DNA from: Limnanthes douglasii subsp. nivea
Lineage: Eukaryota > Streptophyta > Magnoliopsida > Brassicales > Limnanthaceae
Direction: 5' to 3'
Length of the DNA stretch: 64,000 nucleotides
Assembly: GCA_036936605.1 (NCBI GenBank)
Contig: JAUPFV010000001.1
Span: 71,443,910-71,507,909, forward strand
In this document: in pieces, positions 24,351-36,698 of the stretch
Layout of the letters: every line of letters begins with the position of its first letter
How positions within the stretch are numbered: the first letter of the stretch is position 1
Notes under the pieces: model-generated
Database searches by the model: none
Told to the model about the DNA's origin: nothing
The model's input: the letters and a program-made list of their open reading frames with translations, nothing else
Program-made: the position numbers and the translations under genes

Positions 24351-25304
24351 ATAATTTTCTATACTAAATAGAAAAAGTTAGGATATTCATATTAAAAAAA
24401 TAGATACAATTTAAAAAAATACGTTATCAGATAAAATAATTAAATACATATAAAAATTTATGTATATTAAAAAAAATTGTATATAGAAAAATTGTAAACA
24501 ATCATGAAAGAATAAAATTTTCAAAGTAAATAATTCTAAAAAATACGTTACCAAATAAATAATTTAATACATATAAAAAAATAACATTTAAAGTAATATA
24601 ACATTAATAACAATATATTGAAATAAACGAAAAAAATAGATACAAAAATTGAGCTCCACATTTGATAGTGAAAAAACGATAAATCTAAATCAGAAAAAAA
24701 AAATCAAATATCGTGAAAAAAAGCAAAAAATTCAATATTAACATAGAAAAAATATTTACTAAAATAAAAAAGAAATTATAGAATGAATTACTTACCTTTC
24801 ATAACCTTTGTTAAATTCTATTCCACATGAAATGAAAACCTGTTATAAAAAAGAAGAAATGATAGGTAAGTAAACAAAACATCCATAAAAAATAATAAAA
24901 AATAAATTATATAATTTACAAAGTATTAACCTAAAAAAATATAAACTAAATAAAAAATTTGTTAATAGGATGGAAGAAAAGAAATCTGTATTTGCAAAAC
25001 TATAACTAGAGAGAGGTGAGAACACAAATTTAAAAATAAAAAGAGATAAATGCTAATAAGATGAAAGAAAACAAATCTGAATTTGCAAAACTATAAAGAA
25101 AGTTAAGCAATAACACAAACGTAAAAATAATAAAGAGACAAATAAAAAAACTACTGTTTAAATATATTATAACAACGAGTTATACGTGGTAGCATTTATT
25201 TGTGATAAGATTAAAAACGCCATGTGGCGCATAAAGAAGCTGTCACATGACAGGCTAAAAGAATATCACTTTGAACCATATAAACTTGTTAAGGCATCGA
25301 GTCT
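24351..25304. other. AT-rich spacer, no gene seen
   Basis: A-rich DNA with no convincing reading frame. Parts near 24470-24590 resemble 19090-19230, so it is probably older repeat debris. Confidence 0.4.
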
Positions 25305-25436
25305 AATGGGCTTCAGACTTTTGAAACTTATTAGAACAATATCTAATATATATATAATAATAAGTAATGGCAATGGGCTTGAGATTTTTGAAACTTATTA
25401 GAACAAGATCTAATATATACAATAATAAGTAAGGAC
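25305..25436. repeat. Tandem duplication, 67-bp unit
   Basis: AATGGGCTT at 25305 and at 25372 each start a block ending in AATAATAAGTAA. The two copies differ at only a few positions. The second copy's end is the insertion site of the neighbouring LINE. Confidence 0.8.
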
Positions 25437-26688
25437 GGTTTCAGTTATTAATTTTGGGGATACCTCTCGCTCCAATGACACGGTTTCAGTTACTAATTTT
25501 GCTCCTTTAACTGCAACTATTTCGAGTTACATTGAGAAATGGGAACACATGAAACTTTTTTACGCGGGAAAACTTCAACTGATCACATCCGTGCTTCAAG
25601 GAGTAGAATGTTTTTGGTTCCACGCTTTTCCTTTGCATTCGGCGGTCCTTAATACCATCCACTCGCTCTGCCGGGGGTAGACCAGCTCGGATTGCATGGG
25701 ACAAAATTTGTAAACCGAAGGAAGAAGGAGGTCTTGGACTTAAAGATATAAGAGTTTGGAATCGTGCTCTTCTTACCCGTTCGATATGGTTATTTCATTC
25801 GGGTTCCGAGTCTTTATGGGTGAAATGGGTGCACGAGTATTATCTTCGAGGACAAACTATCTGGGACTACCAAAGACGGGATAGAGACAGTCATCTCATT
25901 CGAAAGCTTCTTGATATTAGAGATTCTTTGATTCAGATATTTGGGGGCCGAGACCATGCGATTCGGGGTCTTGAAAGTTGTGTTTTGGATGGAAAGTTAA
26001 TCACAAGCCGTGTCTATGAAGCCATGAGGACAAAGGGTGAACCGTGTCCGATGCTATCGAAGATATGGAAGAGATACATCCCACCGAAATACACTTTCAC
26101 CGTTTGGCTTGCATTAAACCGTCATCTGGCCACAAAAGACACACTTCACTACATGGATTTGCCTAACATCAGTTGCCCCTTTTGTAGGCATTCTGATGAA
26201 TCGAGTGCACATATTTTCTTTTTTTGCAGGTTAAGTGGAGAAATATGGGGTCGTATCAGAGCATGGTTGGGGATTACTCGCGCAATGACCACGCTTGACA
26301 GTGCACATAAATGGATTAGGAATGAGCACCGGGGCACATCCTACCGATCCCGCGCCATCAACCTTGCATTCCAAGCTACTGTTTTTGAGATTTGGCGTGC
26401 TCGAAACCGCCTTGTATTTGATGAAGAGATCGTGACTCAAGACACCATTTTCACTCGAATCACCCTTACGACTTTGAAGACTTTATTCCGCTTATATCCG
26501 CATTATCGACTTGCATGTTAGATTTCTTTTGGCTTATTGATGTACTCAGTTTTCCTGATTTTATTTGTAAAGTCCATTAGTAACTTGTACTCTACAGAGA
26601 GATCTTTGAACTCTCTGAACGATTGTAACCTTACATCATATATATACAAATCCACATTTACCTAAAAATAATAATAATAAGTATGGAC
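25421..26688 (+). mobile_element. Second 5'-truncated LINE with 16-bp TSD
   Basis: The body (25437-26672) ends in an (ATA)n tail and is bounded by AATAATAAGTAAGGAC (25421-25436) and AATAATAAGTATGGAC (26673-26688), a 16-bp duplication with one mismatch. Only the end of the LINE ORF2 is present. Confidence 0.82.
25500..26521 (+). pseudogene. LINE ORF2 C-terminal (thumb and zf-RVT) remnant
   Basis: The upstream part reads YAGKLQLI-SVLQG, a standard LINE thumb motif, then loses frame near 25680. An open frame at 25820-26521 keeps the zf-RVT region: PPKYTFTVWLALN, then CPFCRHSDESSAHIFFFC, then W. It ends at its natural stop. It has no catalytic core and cannot act alone. Confidence 0.85.
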
Positions 26689-27839
26689 AATAAAGTAAAA
26701 CAGGGGTTACTCTTCATAAAACTCATGTTTTACTTTAGTATATATATAATGTGGATGTGAAAATATATAAAGTATGGGTAAATAATCATAAATAATAAAG
26801 AATTCCTAAAAACTAAAAAAAAAATACGATGTGGTGTTGTATTTTCATATTGTTCAGTATTTATAAAATTGTTATTCATAAAAAAGCTTTTTAAATTTTT
26901 AAAAAATTCATTTGTCCTTGTTTCCTAAAATTACTAAATTCAAGAATACTTAAAACCTAAACTTCCCAAAATTACTTTATGTTTTCAAATTTGTAAACTT
27001 TAAAAATCATAGCCTAAATGGAAGAATAACTTGTTTCTAAACATACTAACATTTACATGAAAAAGTATACGTCCTTTTATGATTTTATTCTTTTTAAAAT
27101 ATGATTATTTTTTTAAATCCAAAAAACGTTTTATTCCGTCATACGATGTCGTTCATGAGGTGTGCATCGCCATCGTCCTGACGAGAAATGTGTTTTTGCT
27201 AAATCTATGGTGAAGGCCATGATCTGAACGTCACAGGTGACGGATATGATGACATTCACGCCGTGATCTGACGGATTGATATGTATTGAATTTTTTGTAT
27301 GCTTTTAGTATGGTCGGATAAATTTTTTGTTTTGATTTTAACTTATAAAGTATATGCATCCAATTAACCTAATTTTAAGTGTATTTTACTATTTTTTTAT
27401 ATAATTTAAACATTTATATAATTTTCATGGTTTATTTATCATTTAGTGATTTAATAAAAATATAATTTTTGTGCCAATTTTTTTTTTTACTTGAATAGTT
27501 TTGGTTTAGTTTTAATTTTATTTTATTTTAATTTTAGGTTTAAAAAATTAGAAAGAGAACACAGAAAAAAATTCAAAAAAAGATAATGATAATTTCAAGA
27601 AATAATTTATTCTATTAGTGTTTTTTGTGCGAGGATATAAATAAAAATAAAAAATTTACGGAATAATTTTTGGTTTTTTAATACTATTCCATCATAGAAA
27701 AAAAAAATCTTTTTTTTTATCAATGCAGTAAAAAATTCAAAAAAAAATTGGTTTGGTGAAATAGCCGAACCATTCCATCTTAAAAAAACAGGAAATAAAA
27801 TAACTTCGACCCTTTTCTTAGCCACCCTATAAATAATCA
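26689..27839. other. AT-rich spacer, no gene seen
   Basis: No coding frame is credible. A short GC-richer patch at 27130-27290, with several CGTCA/TGACG words, stands out, but nothing in it is recognised. Confidence 0.4.
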
Positions 27840-27983
27840 AATGATCAATATTTGTCCCAACGGGATAGCCGAGATCGGTTGAGTATGGCATACTTGTGAC
27901 CAAATGTTATAAATTCGAATCCCTAACAAACACGGCATTGGTTTGCGGGCTATCGCTTCCGAATAAAATAATGATCCATATTT
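27840..27983 (+). mobile_element. tRNA-derived SINE with TSD
   Basis: The body (27854-27969) begins with a tRNA-like head holding a pol III A box (TAGCCGAGATCGG, 27866-27878) and a B box (AATTCGAATCC, 27912-27922) at normal spacing. A short unrelated tail follows. The flanks AATGATCAATATTT (27840-27853) and AATGATCCATATTT (27970-27983) form a 14-bp duplication with one mismatch. It is not a working tRNA gene, because no acceptor or anticodon stem folds. Confidence 0.78.
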
Positions 27984-28178
27984 AAAAAAATTCAGGTTTT
28001 AGAAGGCTCTTTTACTACATATGCAGAGTAGTTTAGCACTTATCCTGTATTAGTAAAATATATGAAATTTTCAAACACTTCAACTTCAATAAATTCTTCA
28101 ACTCCTGTCACCTACCACACACCACAAAGATTAGATACATAAGATCACCAAACATATTGACCACGCTCTTCTTTTATT

Positions 28179-28186
28179 CTATATAG
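28179..28186 (+). promoter_or_regulatory. TATA box of the ABCG gene
   Basis: CTATATAG lies 74 bases before the ATG at 28260, leaving room for a start of transcription near 28210-28220 and a short leader. Confidence 0.6.
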
Positions 28187-28259
28187 CCTTTAGTTTTTTG
28201 TATGAGTACTAAGTTGTGTACCACCTAAACACCACCTAAAACAAAAACATAGATCCATA

Positions 28260-30732
28260 ATGTCTATATTCTTGAGTCCAAAAAAATCTCCACAGAAGCC
28301 AATCTCCGGGGATAACCTTCCCTTATTCCACATCAACAAAGATACAAATATGGAGCCAGAAAGATGTCCAAGACGGACAAAACCAACTGTTTCTTTGACG
28401 TTAGCCGAGCTTCTAATGCGTGTAGACGACGCCCATAGTGATGTGTCGGCTAACAACAGTCCTCTTTCAGTTCTCGAGTTAAACCAATCCAATTCGACTC
28501 AAGTACCGATCCCCTTTGTTCTATCGTTCAAAGATTTAACCTACAGCGTTAAAATTCGTCCAAAATTTAAACTACCATTTTTTGGAAAATGTTTGAATTC
28601 TAGCTCTGAAAGCGCGAACACCAAGACTTTATTAAACGGCATATCTGGTGAAGCCAATGAAGGCGAGATCATGGCTGTTCTTGGTGCTAGTGGCTCTGGG
28701 AAATCAACTTTGATCGACGCTCTTGCTAATAGGATAGCAAAAGAGAGCTTAAAAGGATTGGTAACATTAAACGGAGAAAGCTTAGAGTCAGGTCTATTGA
28801 AAGTGATATCTGCTTATGTAATGCAAGATGATCTACTTTTTCCAATGCTTACGGTCGAAGAAACTTTAATGTTTTCAGCTGAATTCAGACTTCCTCGTTC
28901 GCTTTCGACCAAGAAAAAGAAAGCCAGAGTTCAAGCTTTGATCGACCAATTAGGTTTGTCGCATATTATTTCTATTCTACAATATGAATTATGTTCCCTT
29001 ATTGATACAGCCTGCAGGTCTTTCTTATGCTATATATAGAAATGTCCGTACGTCTATTTTCATAGCCATAACAATATTTATTTCTCTTTAATGTTCTAAC
29101 AAGGTTTAAGAAACGCGGCTAAAACTGTGATTGGAGATGAAGGACACAGAGGTGTTTCCGGTGGCGAAAGAAGAAGGGTTTCGATTGGAATTGACATAAT
29201 TCATGACCCCATCATTCTGTTTCTGGACGAACCAACTTCTGGCCTTGACTCGACGAGCGCGTTTATGGTCGTTAAAGTGTTACAAAGAATTGCGCAAAGT
29301 GGAAGTATTGTTATAATGTCGATTCACCAACCGAGTTATAGGATTTTAGGGTTACTCGATCGGGTAATCTTTTTATCTCGAGGACAAACTGTTTATAGTG
29401 GCTTGCCATCCACGCTTCCTACTTTTTTTTCTCGGTTTGGTAAACCCATCCCTGAAAATGAGAATAAGACTGAGTTTGCTCTTGATTTAATTCGTGAGCT
29501 CGAGCAAACTCCTGATGGGACCAGAGGACTAATCGAGTTTAACAAACAATGGCAAGCTTCTCAAAATCCAAGAATCGGTAACAACTCGACTCGTAAACTA
29601 AATCTTTCGCTTAAAGATGCCATTCGAGCTAGCATTGCGAGAGGGAAACTAGTCCCGGGAGCTGCAAATCCTACGAATCTAACATCCTCGTTTCAAACGT
29701 TCGCAAACCCGATTCTGATCGAAATGATGGTAATATTATAGTAATTATCATGTCAATTCGATTTTTTGGCCATAAATAATTTTGTTTTCTCTTCTTCCAT
29801 CCTCTTTAAATCATCAACAGGTTATAGCCAAAAGATCACTCATAAACTCAAAAAGAATGCCAGAACTCTTCACAATCCGCCTCGGCGCAGTCCTCATCAC
29901 TGGAATAATCCTCGCGACAATGTTCTGGAAACTCGACGACTCACCAAAAGGCGTCCAAGAACGACTCGGCTTCTTTGCCTTTGCAATGTCAACCACATTC
30001 TACACGTGTGCTGAAGCCCTACCAATTTTTCTCCAAGAAAGATACATCTTCATGAGAGAAACAGCTTACAACGCCTACCGTAGATCATCCTACGTCCTTT
30101 CCCACTCGATCATATCCATCCCTTCTCTCGTATTCCTTTCCCTTTCCTTTGCGTCTGTCACTTTTTGGTCCGTCAACTTATCCAACGGCCTATCCGGTTT
30201 CCTCTTCTATTTCCTCACTATCCTAGCTTCCTTCTGGGCTGGAAACTCCTTTGTAACTTTCCTTTCGGGTGTGGTCTCGCACGTTATGATCGGATTCACA
30301 ATCGTTGTCGCGATACTTTCTTACTTCCTTCTCTTTAGTGGATTCTTTATTGCGCGCGATCGGATCCCTCTTTATTGGATATGGTTTCATTATATTTCTC
30401 TTGTGAAATATCCTTATGAAGCTGTTTTACAAAACGAGTTTGGTGATCCGGCAAAATGTTTTGTGAGGGGTGTTCAGATGTTTGATACGACACCATTAGG
30501 GGATGCTTCGGAGGCGGTGAAGCTGAATATGTTACGGGGGTTGAGTGCAACATTAGGGGTTAACATTACCGGGGAGACTTGTGTGACGACTGGTGTTGAT
30601 ATACTTGTGAAGCAAGGTATCACTGATTTGAGTAAATGGAATTGCTTGTGGATCACGGTTGCTTGGGGGTTTCTGTTTAGGGTTTTGTTTTATTTTGCTT
30701 TGTTGTTAGGAAGCAAGAACAAGAGGAGGTAG
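28260..30732 (+). CDS. ABCG half-transporter (ABCG1/2/6/16/20 clade)
   Basis: Three exons, 28260-28953, 29104-29729 and 29821-30732, joined by GT-AG introns of 150 and 91 bases, give 743 residues, normal for the clade. The N-terminal ATPase has Walker [10 protein letters not shown] (142-150), a Q-loop (MQDD), the signature [12 protein letters not shown] (249 on), Walker B IILFLDEP (268-275) and the H-loop HQP. Exon 3 carries the six-helix ABC2 membrane domain and ends in LLGSKNKRR, like Arabidopsis ABCG16. Relatives act as dimers at the plasma membrane and export lipid precursors for suberin (ABCG2/6/20) or the pollen wall (ABCG1/16). Which role applies here cannot be told. All catalytic motifs are intact, so the gene is probably functional. 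A Met at 28350 is a possible shorter start. Confidence 0.93.
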
Positions 30733-30959
30733 TTGTGGAATTTGACTTCAAATTTCTTGTAATTTACTGTTATGTAACAAGATTATAAACATATCTTATG
30801 GTAACTGAATTAAAATTACATCTGTACAATTCTGTTTTATTTTCTTATTTCGAATTCCATCTGGCTGTGATAGGTTAGTTTTTTATTTTACCGGTGAGAT
30901 TTTTAATTATCCATCTATACATGAAAGCGCCATTTAATATCAGACTGCCTCACACAAAG
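30733..30959. other. 3' region of the ABCG gene
   Basis: Non-coding and AT-rich, it probably holds the 3' UTR and polyadenylation site. The next element, a LINE, begins immediately after it. Confidence 0.5.
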
Positions 30960-33900
30960 ATGTTCTATGATTATGTTAATAAAAAGAGAAGGAAGAATAC
31001 TATCGGGAGATGAAAGAAAATGACGTTTGGATCTATAACTCTGAAGATATTGGAAGATTCGCAGAGAATTAGTTTCAATGTCTTATGATAACAGTTTAGA
31101 AGAGCTTAATTGTATGCAGGACGAAATTTTACAAGCTATCCCTAGTTTGATTAATGATTCTGAGAATGAGTCATTAATATAACATACTGACGAAGTGAAA
31201 CTTTGGGGCATCATAAACTCTATGAATACTGCTAGTGCCCCTGGAATTGACGGGTACAATATTCCTTTCTATAAAGCTTGTTGGAACATTATAAAGTTTG
31301 ATCTCATAACATCTCTTAATGCTTATCTTTCGGGGCAAAAGATTCCAAACGACATATTTGCTACTGGTCTTTGCATGATCCCTAAAACTGTGAACCCAAC
31401 TTACTGGAACAACTTTCGTCCCATCAGCCTTTGTACTATGACTAATAGAATTCTTTCTAAGTTGATCAATCGTAGGCTGACCAGTATTTTACCTAAGATC
31501 ATCTCCAGTTCTCAAGGTGCCTTTGTTAGGAATCATTTTATCCATGACAACATTTTAGTTGCCAAAAAGATGGCTTACCATCTGAATAGAAAACCAAATA
31601 AAAGGAATATCATGGTTAAATCAGATATGTCAAAGGCCTTTGACATGATGGTCTTTCCATTTATTCTTAAGGTCTTAACTTTATTTGGATTCTCTAATCA
31701 GTTTACTAAGCTAATTGGGAATACGATTAAAGAGATTAAAATCTCCATGCTAATCAATGGTAAATCCCATGGCTACTTTCAAACTTTAAGAGGCTCGAGA
31801 CAAGGATACCCCTTGTCTCCAAGCCTCTTTATTATTTGTGAAGAAGTTTTGCTGAGGGGGTTGTATATGCTTTATAACTATAACAAAAGCATGAGTTTTG
31901 CTTCAAGATCTTCCTTTATAGTTTCCAGTATTGTTTTGCTGATGACATTTTAGTATTCACGAATTGTTTAAACTCTTCTATCAATACTCTAAGCTCTTTT
32001 CTAGACAGATATCAAAAGGTGTCGGGGCAGGTTATCAACAAGGACAATACTCAAATTATTACTTCTAACAAGCTTAATCAAAGCAGAATACAAGTGCTGG
32101 AGACCATGATTGGTTACAAGACTGAGCAGTTGCCTATAAGTTACCTAGGAATAAATCTCAGCTGTAATAATAAGACCGAGAACTTTTGCAAGCTTCTTGA
32201 CAGCATCGATGGCAAAATATCTGATTGGGATAGTAAATTCATATCCTTTGGTGGAGGGCTTTCCTTCATTTAATCTATACTTATGTCTATACCGTACTAC
32301 TAGATGCATAATACTTTTCTTGATGGTGGCATTATTAACAGACTTGAAAAAATCTTTAACAGGTTTCTTTAGAGATCTAAATACAATATTAAAAGTGTTC
32401 ACTGGTCTTCTTGGTTAAAGTTGTGTAGACCTTTCGAAGAAAGAGGTCTAAATATCATAAGATTAACTGATATTCATAACACTCTTTCTCAGAAACTTTG
32501 GTTTCATTACAAGAAGCATGACAATTTCTGGTCTTACATGATGCACGATATCTATAATAAGGGAGTTCATCCTCTCAAAACTAATTTCTTTAAGCCTGGT
32601 TCCCTAACTTGGAAACGTTTGACTAACATTAAAAATGTTGCATAACCTAAAATTAGATGGTTTTTGGGAAGGGAAGATGTGTATTTTTGGATAGAGAATT
32701 GACATAACCAAACTCATATTATAGATTGCTGCAATGCTGATGCTAGTCTTTGGTTCTTAGATGCTAAAGTCAATTCCTTCTGGAAAGAAGATATATAGGA
32801 CACTAATGCAATGAGAAGTTTCCTTGATGAAGATAGAATTACTCAAATCAGGCAGTACAGAGTGATCCTGACAAATAGGATAAGATTATCTGGACTATAT
32901 CTCCTAATATGGATTCCAACACCAACATTACTTGTAACAACACTAGACAGAGATTCAACAAATCATCCTTATACAAGAAAATCTGGAATCAAATTGTTCC
33001 CAGGAAGTGTTCTTTCCTCCTTTGGAAGCTTATCAAAAACTTTCTGCCTATTGATTCCATTATTCAATCGAGACACACTAACCTAGCATCCAAATATGTA
33101 TTCTGTGAAACTGTGAATCACTTATTAGTGGATTGCAATTTCGCGTGGAGCATTTGGAGCCATTTTGGTGGTCTATTTAATGTTAAAATTGAAAATTATA
33201 TGGCATTTAACACATGTTGTTAAAGTTTGGTTCTGCTTCTCTAATCAGAAAGTCCATATCACCCATGTTCTTCCTCAAATAATCTGTTGGGTGATATGGA
33301 AAAACCGAAATGCTTTAAAATTTAACAAATCTACTGTCTCTTCTGCTTCTGCTATTAATCATGTCAATAAAATTATTAAAAGACTTGATTCTTCTAGTAA
33401 ACTTACTTTGAAGCATTATACTAAAGCTACTGAAGCAGGTTACTCATTAGGATATATTTCAATTTATAACATGAAAAAGAATGAGACTTACTCAAAGTGG
33501 ACTGCTTCTTCTGTCGAAAGACTGAAACTAAATGTAGATGTTGCTTGTGCTTTAAATGGGGAATCTGAGGATGGTAGGTTAATCAGAAACAACAATGGGG
33601 ACATCATCAAAGGAATGGGACTTTTGGTAGATTAAATCTTGTAATGGAAGAATCTAGGTCATCGTTTGAAGGCTTGATGTTGTGCAGAGAGAACTGCTGG
33701 TATAAAGTCGACGTTGAAACTGACTGTCAAATGGTTATTGATATTCTGGCGAAGGGGAGAAACCCTTGGTATCTTCACTATGTTATCTCTATTTGTAGAA
33801 GATTTATTCACCCATCCATGACCATCAAAGTCATTTATTACTCTCAAAACAGAGTGTAGATTGGCTTGCAAAGTGGACAATGAATTGCAAGCATAAACTT

Positions 33901-34194
33901 GAGTATTCTCAGATTGATGCTCCAAATAATCTTCTTTCTATTGTCCTCCTCGAGATTTGGGGGCTTTGTTACATTAGTTCGCCATCAATTTAGCTTATTG
34001 GGGCTGTCTATTTCTTGGAGTATCTTAAATGGTGAAGAACAATTCCTGAGTTTGAGTTAGAAAGGTTGAAGGAGTCTCTGTTTCTGACTCAAACAGCTAG
34101 TTTCTTTTAAAATTTCTTAAGGATTTCAGTTATACCCTTATATTTTGAACAAGTTCGTAATTTGTTCTCTTCAAATAATAAAATCTTAATTTAT

Positions 34195-34195
<1 letters not shown>
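30960..34195 (+). mobile_element. LINE with RNase H domain, 5'-truncated
   Basis: ORF2 fragments run in order without the N-terminal endonuclease. The 3' end is at an AATAATAAAATC tail that leads straight into a TA microsatellite. No clear target-site duplication was found, so the left boundary (about 30960) is approximate. Confidence 0.75.
30965..33995 (+). pseudogene. LINE ORF2: RT, zf-RVT and RNase H, broken
   Basis: The RT domain is largely open at 31195-31953: SAPGIDGYN, WNNFRPISLCTMTNRILSKLI, SQGAFV, DMSKAFD, and SRQGYPLSPSLF. A frameshift precedes the catalytic FADD, which lies near 31940. The thumb (ISYLGINL, SDWDSKF) and zf-RVT (about 32910-33160, PRKCSFLLWKLI and H-L-DC) follow. 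From about 33510 an RVT_3-type RNase H begins (KLNVDVACALNG). Its later part at 33644-33860 is in another frame, with E and D residues present (EGLMLCRE, VETDCQMVI). Several stops and frameshifts inactivate it. Confidence 0.85.
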
Positions 34196-34198
<3 letters not shown>

Positions 34199-34253
<55 letters not shown>

Positions 34254-34264
34254 CTTCGATTAAA

Positions 34265-34300
<36 letters not shown>
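34199..34300. repeat. TA dinucleotide microsatellite, two blocks
   Basis: An uninterrupted (TA)n tract covers 34199-34250, and a second covers about 34268-34299, separated by 17 bases. It directly follows the LINE 3' end and may have grown from its tail. Confidence 0.97.
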
Positions 34301-34303
<3 letters not shown>

Positions 34304-35086
34304 AAATCTATTATTGTTTTCTTTTATAATATATTTTTTTCATATTTGTCTCTTTTTTTTTCTTTTTTTACCTAAAGTCATCAATTTTGCGAATTTATGA
34401 TACATTTTTAAAATTATTCTACATATTTTTTCATAACTGAAATTGGATTAGATTGTACGTTTTTGTTTTGGGTTCCTAAATTTCAACCAATTTTGTTGAA
34501 ATTTTATTTTTAGTAATTCATTTGATATATTTAGGTTTTTTATTTTAATAATTTAATTTGTTATTATTAGTTTTTTAATTTTAGTCGATTTTGACTTTTT
34601 GTTGTAGTTTTGTGATTTGGAGTAGTTTTTAACTGATAGATGATTTTGTCGACAAAATAAAATGTAAATTATTAAATAATTAAATAAATCAAATAAAATA
34701 TAAACGTATATTTTTATAAACAAAAAATTTCTTAATTTTTTATCACCCGAAATAAAAGATATAAATCTTTATTTATGATATAGAGCATCCTAGAAAATAA
34801 CTTAAATAATGATGAATGACAAATTTTATAAGTGACATTCATCATTATATTATTTTATTTTATTTAATAATTATTAATTTACCCTTTAATAATTTAGAAT
34901 AGTCTTGTAATCTTATCATAAATATTAAAGAAAAATAAATACTTTTTTTAAAGTAACTATCGTCTTTTTTTATCTTGATTTTCTTTACTGTCTTTACTTC
35001 ATCCTTATTTAGATCTTATTTCTCATCTATCAAATACCTGACATGTTTTGTTTGATTTGTTCACTTTGCTTATTAAGATATCTTGT
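34301..35086. other. AT-rich spacer, no gene seen
   Basis: T-rich DNA without a credible frame or element end. Confidence 0.5.
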
Positions 35087-35400
35087 CCTTTTGGCTCGTC
35101 CAACTTGTTTCGTAGCATGACACATCCAGAATACTTCATATCAAATTGGTCGTCTAACTTGTTTCATAGTATGGCTCGTCTAACTTGTTTCATAGTATGG
35201 CTCGTCCAACATGATTCACATCAAATGATTCTACCAACTTGCTTCATAATATGGCTCATCCAACATGTTTCATATAAAGTAGCTCGTTGAGCTTATTTTG
35301 TTATATGACTTGTTCAATTTGTTTTATAGCATGGCTCGATCAATTTGCTTCATATAACTCGTCCAACTTGATTTATAGCATGGTTCATCTAACCTACTTT
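35087..35400. repeat. Degenerate 26-bp minisatellite, about 12 units
   Basis: Units built on CTCGTCCAACTTGTTTCATA repeat with a 26-bp period, clearest at 35150-35210 where two adjacent units are nearly identical. Units diverge toward both edges. The open frame across part of it reflects the repeat and is not a gene. Confidence 0.85.
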
Positions 35401-36698
35401 ATGTACTTATCTAATTACTTTAATTGTTTTCATTATCAATAACATATAATATTCCTTTTACGAATCTTTATCTTCTAAATAAGAGTATAAACTCCCTGAC
35501 AGGACATGTCTTTATAAGGGCTCCATAATTCTTGAATCAAATATATTTTATATGTTTAAAGACTACCAATATATTTTATATGAGGTAAAGTTCGTCAATT
35601 TTTATTAATCTATCTCTTAAGAAAATAAACTTTTACAAGAACCAACAACCTATACATATTCAATTTCTTGATATTAGATATCGTATTCAAATTGTTTGAT
35701 GATATTGTAGATCAAACGACTAATAATAAATGATTAATTAATGTGACAACTAAGACCTTTTAGCTTCACAACTAGTTATTTAGGATAGGTTACTCATAAA
35801 TAATTGATTTCATCATGATTGATCGGTGAAGATTTATTTCAACTTACTATATACAAAGAAGAGTAATGTAATAAATCTTTTTCCGTATTCGCTTCGAATT
35901 TCTCTATTTAAAACTCCATCTCTTTAAACGCACATTTCAAGAAAATGCACCATGTCTTGGTTTTATGATGATAAATTTTGTTTACTCAATTGTCAAATTC
36001 AATTCTAGTAATATATACTCCACATCCTCTTAGTATTTACTTATCGGTTATAGTAATATGGTGGATGAGAGAAAGTATGCATTAATAGAGTATATTCGTT
36101 AATGTAGTATGTTTTAACTTAGTCGAATTCATAAAATGACCAGGTAAGTGGTCAATTTTAAGAGTTATATAGTTGTTCAAGTAATTCATATAGTAATAGT
36201 CAAGAAACATTATTTATATAAACCCAAACCAATAGCCATGTTGTAAATCGTATATCGTGAACCAATGATAAGATATCGTTTACTAAACATATATTACTTA
36301 TATATGAGGATGAAGTTCATTTTGTCCCACCTGAAACTAGTAACCATATTATTGTTTCATCGTCTAATAACCATCAACTAAATCCTCAATATAATATGTT
36401 CTCACCACCAATAATTTCCAAGATTTGTTCACTCGTCAATACTATTAATATCCTGAAAATAATGAAGAAAACTTGATAGCTTATAAGTTGAATACTCCTC
36501 ATAATTTTATACTTATTGATGTTGATGAATTTTTATTTTTTCATAACATTTTAAAATAAAATGTTAGATTCTTAATACATCCTAAATTATTAGAATTATT
36601 TTATTATGAATATTCCATCACAGTTAACTTCAAATGGATGTAGGACTTTAAGTAGCTAAATATTAACTTTACTTTTCTTAAAAATCCAAAATACTATA
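35401..36698. other. AT-rich spacer, no recognised gene
   Basis: Mostly non-coding. A plus-strand frame of about 55 codons at about 36305-36472 (YEDEVHFVPPETSNH onward) has ordinary amino-acid composition and ends in two stops. It may be a fragment of an unidentified gene, and nothing flanking supports it. Confidence 0.35.

Noticed and set aside
27854..27925. Possible tRNA gene
   Set aside because: A and B boxes are present, but no cloverleaf stems or anticodon arm form, and a TSD flanks the unit; it is a SINE.
28190..28492. 100-codon minus-strand frame
   Set aside because: It overlaps exon 1 of the ABCG gene antisense and has no features of its own.
29766..30014. 82-codon plus-strand frame
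   Set aside because: It is out of frame with ABCG exon 3 and covers its acceptor site.
34193..34375. 60-codon plus-strand frame rich in Tyr-Ile
   Set aside because: It is translated TA microsatellite.
36305..36472. Possible short protein gene
   Set aside because: Composition is protein-like, but there is no start context, no domain and no flanking exon; it is mentioned only within the spacer.
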